Shown: positions 32,212 through 35,203 of the stretch, one piece after another
How positions within the stretch are numbered: position 1 is the stretch's first letter
Layout: each line of letters starts with the position of its first letter
Position numbers and translations under genes: made by a program
From: Candidatus Kuenenia stuttgartensis
Lineage (GTDB): Bacteria; Planctomycetota; Planctomycetia; Gemmatales; Gemmataceae
NCBI GenBank assembly: GCA_945875585.1
Contig: CAMCLK010000051.1
Span: 1-35,203, forward strand
DNA: 35,203 bases
Reading direction: 5' to 3'
The notes under the pieces: generated by a model
The model's input: the letters and a program-made list of their open reading frames with translations, nothing else
Told to the model about the DNA's origin: nothing
Databases searched by the model: none

Positions 32212-33215
32212 GGCGCCATCACCCGGTCAAAAAGACCATCCTGTCCAAAAATTTTCTTGCTTGCATCGTCCCAAGAACCCGCGACATCCTCAACCGTGAA
32301 AAAGCGTTTGGGCCGCGCAAAACGCTCTGCGTGACGGGCAATCACAGCGGGATTCACTGGCCGGAAACCATGCTTCACAACAATTTCCTGCGCCTCCTCC
32401 GAGACAAAATAATCCATGTATTTTCCAACAAATTCGCAGTGCTCCGCTGTCTGGCTGGCGCGAACCACTGGCGCCATAGGTAATGGAGCCATGATGCTAA
32501 CTTCAGGAATGACTTTTTCGAGGTCAAGGCCCTCCCGCAGCACCAACTCGGCCTCACTTTCATAAGTAATCTGAACATCGCCCAACCCCTTAGTAGCAAA
32601 ACTAAGAGTGGCTGCGCGGGATGAACTTTCCAGAACGGGCACCCGCCCCAAGACACGCCTCAAATAGCCTTCCAATTCACTTTCCGAAAGGCCAGCAAGT
32701 TTCCCAGCACCCATCAAGGCCAGAAAGGCGAGCTTGCCGTTCCCTGAAACCTTGGGATTAGGCAGCATCACCTGAACATCTGGACGATCCAGATCCTGCC
32801 ACGATTGGATGCCCTTGGGATTTCCGCGCCGCACCACAAAAACCATGGTTGTATACCAAGGACTTGGTTTTTTAAGCCAATCAGCTTCAACCAAGCCTGG
32901 CAGGCCTTGAGTTACTACTGTTTTCAAATCTGGCCAAACAGCCAGGGAGACTATGTCTGCCGGCAACCCAGCAACAACGGCTCGCGCCTGACTTCCCGAA
33001 CTTCCATGAGAGTGAACCATCCGTGGCGCAGCGATACCGTTGCGAGTGCATGAAGCTGAAAAAGATTCCGCCATTTCCAACAAAACTTCCCGTGTAGCAT
33101 CAAATGAAACGTGCAACAGACCATCAGCAGGCCGCGGAGCCAATGGTTGGAGAAGAGCCAGCAAACATGCTGATGCTACTGCTGAACCAGTCAGAAATTT
33201 GAACAGCGCGTTCAC
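32208..33215 (-). CDS. sbp: Sulfate-binding protein of the ABC importer
   Basis: This is the exported ligand-binding subunit (335 residues). The N-terminus KFLTGSAVASACLLALLQPLA is a signal peptide with a basic start and a hydrophobic core. The mature part starts LLHVSFDATREVL, the family's VSYDPTRE motif. VHSHGSSGSQARAV supplies the sulfate-binding Ser/Gly loop, and the rest follows Sbp/CysP (GLPADIVSLA, VRRGNPKGIQSW, PNPKVSGNGKLAFL, TYESEAELV). The GTG at 33215 is chosen because GGAG lies 6 bp upstream and it gives a normal signal peptide; the TTG at 33239 has no ribosome site. It is the first gene of the operon. The 197-bp gap upstream is shared with accD. Confidence 0.93.
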   Translation of the reverse strand: MNALFKFLTGSAVASACLLALLQPLAPRPADGLLHVSFDATREVLLEMAESFSASCTRNGIAAPRMVHSHGSSGSQARAVVAGLPADIVSLAVWPDLKTVVTQGLPGLVEADWLKKPSPWYTTMVFVVRRGNPKGIQSWQDLDRPDVQVMLPNPKVSGNGKLAFLALMGAGKLAGLSESELEGYLRRVLGRVPVLESSSRAATLSFATKGLGDVQITYESEAELVLREGLDLEKVIPEVSIMAPLPMAPVVRASQTAEHCEFVGKYMDYFVSEEAQEIVVKHGFRPVNPAVIARHAERFARPKRFFTVEDVAGSWDDASKKIFGQDGLFDRVMAP

Positions 33216-33347
33216 AGATGGCTCCACTCGATCGCCCAATCATGACTAGATTCATCGCATTGGTCAACATGTCTTAGTTCTAGGCTTTTTCTGCTACCGT
33301 TTCCTCTTCTAAAGCGCAACCTCATGTGGGCTTCCAAGCTTCGACCT

Positions 33348-33375
33348 TGCAGCGTATCGCCCACTTACGACAATA
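33348..33375 (+). promoter_or_regulatory. Possible accD promoter
   Basis: TTGCAG (33348-33353) and GACAAT (33370-33375) are 16 bp apart and would start transcription roughly 30 bp before the accD ATG. They lie in the divergent sbp/accD gap. This is a weak sigma70-like match. Confidence 0.3.
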
Positions 33376-33412
33376 GGGAAAGAGACTAGTTCACAGGTAT
33401 CAGGTATTTGTC

Positions 33413-34273
33413 ATGACCCAGCCTCAGAGGCAACCGATTGAACCAGATTCAGGTCGCGCCGTTTCAGGACGCCCCAAGCGTGGCGTCCCTGAAGGATTGT
33501 GGCTCAAATGCCCCGGCTGCAAAGCCACTGTTTTCCGCAAGGATTCCGAAGATTCCTTCAATATCTGCCCAGAATGCCAATATCACTTCTACCTTCCCGC
33601 TGAAGCCCGCATACGGCAAATGCTGGACGAAGAAAGCTTCGAGGAATGGGACAGCCACCTGATGCCCTGCGACCCGTTGGAGTTCAAGGACCGCATTCCT
33701 TACAAGGACCGTTTGGAATCGGAACAGGCACGCACCCGGATGCCTGACGCCGCCGTAACTGGTCGTGGCTATATTCGAGGCAGGCAGGTAGTGGTTGGAA
33801 TCACAGACTTCGCATTCATGGCAGGAAGCATGGGCTCTGTTGTGGGTGAAAAGCTTTGCAGAGCTGTTGAGGCAGCAACACGATTGCGCCTTCCATTGAT
33901 CATCATTTCAGGATCTGGAGGCGGGGCCCGAATGCAGGAAGGGATTCTCTCCCTCATGCAAATGGCCAAGGTTTCAGCAGCCTTGGGGCGCTTTGGTAAG
34001 GCTGGAGGGCTCTACATCTCTGTGCTCACCAACCCAACAATGGGTGGCGTTGCTGCCAGTTTTGCGCTTCAGGGCGACATCACTCTGGCTGAACCGGGCG
34101 CTTTGATTGGCTTTGCGGGCAAACGCACGATTTGGAATACCGTCCGTCTGGAACTGCCAGAAGGTTTTCAAACCAGTGAATTCCTGCTCCAACACGGTTT
34201 TGTTGACAGGATCGTTCATCGTCGCGACCTTCGAACCGAAGTGGCACGGCTTATTGACTATTGTGCTCGCTGA
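33413..34273 (+). CDS. accD: Acetyl-CoA carboxylase carboxyltransferase beta subunit
   Basis: AccD forms, with AccA, the carboxyltransferase that transfers CO2 from carboxybiotin to acetyl-CoA, the first committed step of fatty-acid synthesis. The 286-residue product has the N-terminal zinc ribbon (Cys33, Cys36, Cys52, Cys55) and the crotonase-fold domain with [56 protein letters not shown] and [11 protein letters not shown]. All are family hallmarks, and the length is normal. A weak AGG lies about 9 bp before the ATG. The next gene, for a peptidase, follows at 33 bp and may be co-transcribed. AccA is not in the window. Confidence 0.97.
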   Translation: MTQPQRQPIEPDSGRAVSGRPKRGVPEGLWLKCPGCKATVFRKDSEDSFNICPECQYHFYLPAEARIRQMLDEESFEEWDSHLMPCDPLEFKDRIPYKDRLESEQARTRMPDAAVTGRGYIRGRQVVVGITDFAFMAGSMGSVVGEKLCRAVEAATRLRLPLIIISGSGGGARMQEGILSLMQMAKVSAALGRFGKAGGLYISVLTNPTMGGVAASFALQGDITLAEPGALIGFAGKRTIWNTVRLELPEGFQTSEFLLQHGFVDRIVHRRDLRTEVARLIDYCAR

Positions 34274-34306
34274 TCACACTCCATCTACGGAAGGCACGAT
34301 TGCGTT

Positions 34307-35203
34307 ATGGAAAAGGAATCTTTCGACTTTCTGGTCCGACTCATTGAAACCCCTAGTCCGTCTGGAAGCGAGTCTCGCATCCAGCAGGTTGTAGGTACTT
34401 GGGCCGCTGAACTTGCCGATCATGTTCGCATCGACAGCCATGGGAATCTAATCGCTGAACGCCGTGCCAGCCCCGCAGCAATCAGGGGCAAGGCTGCTGA
34501 ACGTGTGATGCTTGCGGGCCATTGCGATCAGCTGGGGCTGATGGTCCAATACATTGATGATCAGGGGTTCATTTATGTCCAGCCCGTTGGGGGTTGGGAC
34601 ATCGCGATCATTTTGGGGCAACACCTGACATTATGGACAACTTCCGGTCCGGTTTCCGGCGTCTGCTCACGCAAGGCGCCGCACTTGATGACCATGGAAG
34701 AACGCAACAAACTGCCGCAGTGGCACGATTTGTGGATTGATATCGGAGCACGGGATCGCAAGGAAGCTGAAGAGTTAGCGCAACCAGGAGACGTACTCAC
34801 AGCGGTACTTGGCTTGAAATCGTTGCGGAACAATCTGGTCACCGGGCCCGGTCTTGATGACAAATCGGGCGTTTGGACAGTATTCGAAGCCTTGCGCTTG
34901 CTCAAAGGCCGCGAACTCCCTGTGGATGTTTTTTTCATTTCAACGGTGCAGGAAGAGATTGGCTTGCGTGGGGCCACTACCAGCGCTTTTGGAATTGACC
35001 CAACGGTTGGCATTGCGGTCGATGTTTGTCACGCCACCGACACCCCAGGCAACGACAAGAAACAAGTTGGAGACATTCGGTTGGGGCAGGGGCCAGTTTT
35101 GTTCCGTGGTCCCAACATCAACCCTCATGTTCTCGATCACTTAAAAGCTGGTGCCGCTCGCTGCGGCGCCCCCTATCAAGTGCGTGCAGTACCTAAGGCT
35201 ACC
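34307..35203 (+). CDS. M42-family metallopeptidase (glutamyl aminopeptidase-like), cut by the window edge
   Basis: The frame is open from the ATG at 34307 to the end of the window, 299 codons without a stop, so the C-terminus is missing. The protein matches M42 di-metal aminopeptidases: LVRLIETPSPSGSE at the start, GHCDQLGLMV (first metal-ligand His, family GHMDEIGFMV), GGW and a small beta-barrel insertion (about 95-160: SGPVSGVCSRKAPHL), GPGLDDKSGVW (bridging Asp), STVQEEIGLRGA (catalytic and ligand Glu) and DVCHATDTPG (ligand Asp). Such enzymes remove N-terminal residues from peptides in the cytosol. The last metal-ligand histidine lies beyond the window. The start is supported by homology; no strong ribosome site is visible. 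Confidence 0.9.
   Translation, partial: MEKESFDFLVRLIETPSPSGSESRIQQVVGTWAAELADHVRIDSHGNLIAERRASPAAIRGKAAERVMLAGHCDQLGLMVQYIDDQGFIYVQPVGGWDIAIILGQHLTLWTTSGPVSGVCSRKAPHLMTMEERNKLPQWHDLWIDIGARDRKEAEELAQPGDVLTAVLGLKSLRNNLVTGPGLDDKSGVWTVFEALRLLKGRELPVDVFFISTVQEEIGLRGATTSAFGIDPTVGIAVDVCHATDTPGNDKKQVGDIRLGQGPVLFRGPNINPHVLDHLKAGAARCGAPYQVRAVPKAT

Overview
The window most resembles a chromosome segment from a Planctomycetota bacterium, probably of the Gemmata/Zavarzinella group (Gemmataceae). This is inferred from gene content, not from a database match. The pointers are tetrahydromethanopterin-linked C1 genes (a formaldehyde-activating enzyme and an MtdA-like dehydrogenase of the MtdC type known from Gemmata), several Hanks-type Ser/Thr kinases with planctomycete-style N-terminal extensions or zinc ribbons, a PP2C phosphatase and an FHA protein in one run, a 595-residue aspartokinase with a doubled regulatory region, and frequent TTG/GTG starts. 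Genes are dense, and many neighbours overlap by 4 bp.

Layout. 1-548: the 3' end of an IS4-family (Tn5/IS50-like) transposase, then two and a bit copies of a ~145-bp tandem repeat full of GC-rich hairpins. 549-2398 (+): pdxJ and a parvulin-type foldase, closed by a strong terminator. 2607-4816 (-): an RluD-like pseudouridine synthase, a membrane-anchored TPR-like protein and a small unknown protein. 5123-6127 (+): an SPL-family (SplB-like) protein that seems to have lost the radical-SAM cysteines. 6131-11852 (-): a five-gene tripartite ABC efflux operon in the order tetR, HlyD-type adaptor, LolD-type ATPase, FtsX-type permease, and a second FtsX-type permease carrying a PDZ-like insert. A palindromic TetR-type operator lies in front of it. 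11934-18480 (-): a phospho-signalling cluster of a zinc-ribbon FHA protein, an 861-residue transmembrane protein with an N-terminal zinc ribbon, a zinc-ribbon Ser/Thr kinase and a pseudokinase-PP2C fusion. 18566-21171 (-): a membrane-anchored Ser/Thr kinase translationally coupled to nagA. 21284-24434: a CbiX-type chelatase (+), then mtdC and fae (-) for formaldehyde oxidation, and a divergent LacD-like class I aldolase (+). 24537-28411 (-): lysC and a two-gene ABC-2 exporter. 28626-29441 (+): a YitT-family membrane protein. 29461-33215 (-): a complete sulfate ABC importer (sbp-cysT-cysW-cysA). 33413-35203 (+): accD and an M42-type metallopeptidase cut by the window edge.

The most system-like part is 11934-18480. 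An FHA reader, a kinase writer, a PP2C eraser fused to a dead kinase and a bitopic membrane protein are encoded together. Three of the four start with a cysteine ribbon, and the phosphatase carries a duplicated Ser/Thr-containing motif that could be a docking site. Whether this module has been described cannot be decided from sequence alone. Other points worth attention are the cysteine-less SPL-family protein, the PDZ insert in the exporter permease, the TetR operator, and a terminator placed between fae and mtdC. Where the first possible start codon was a poor TTG or GTG, I chose starts by Shine-Dalgarno spacing and say so in each entry. No tRNA, rRNA or CRISPR array was recognised.
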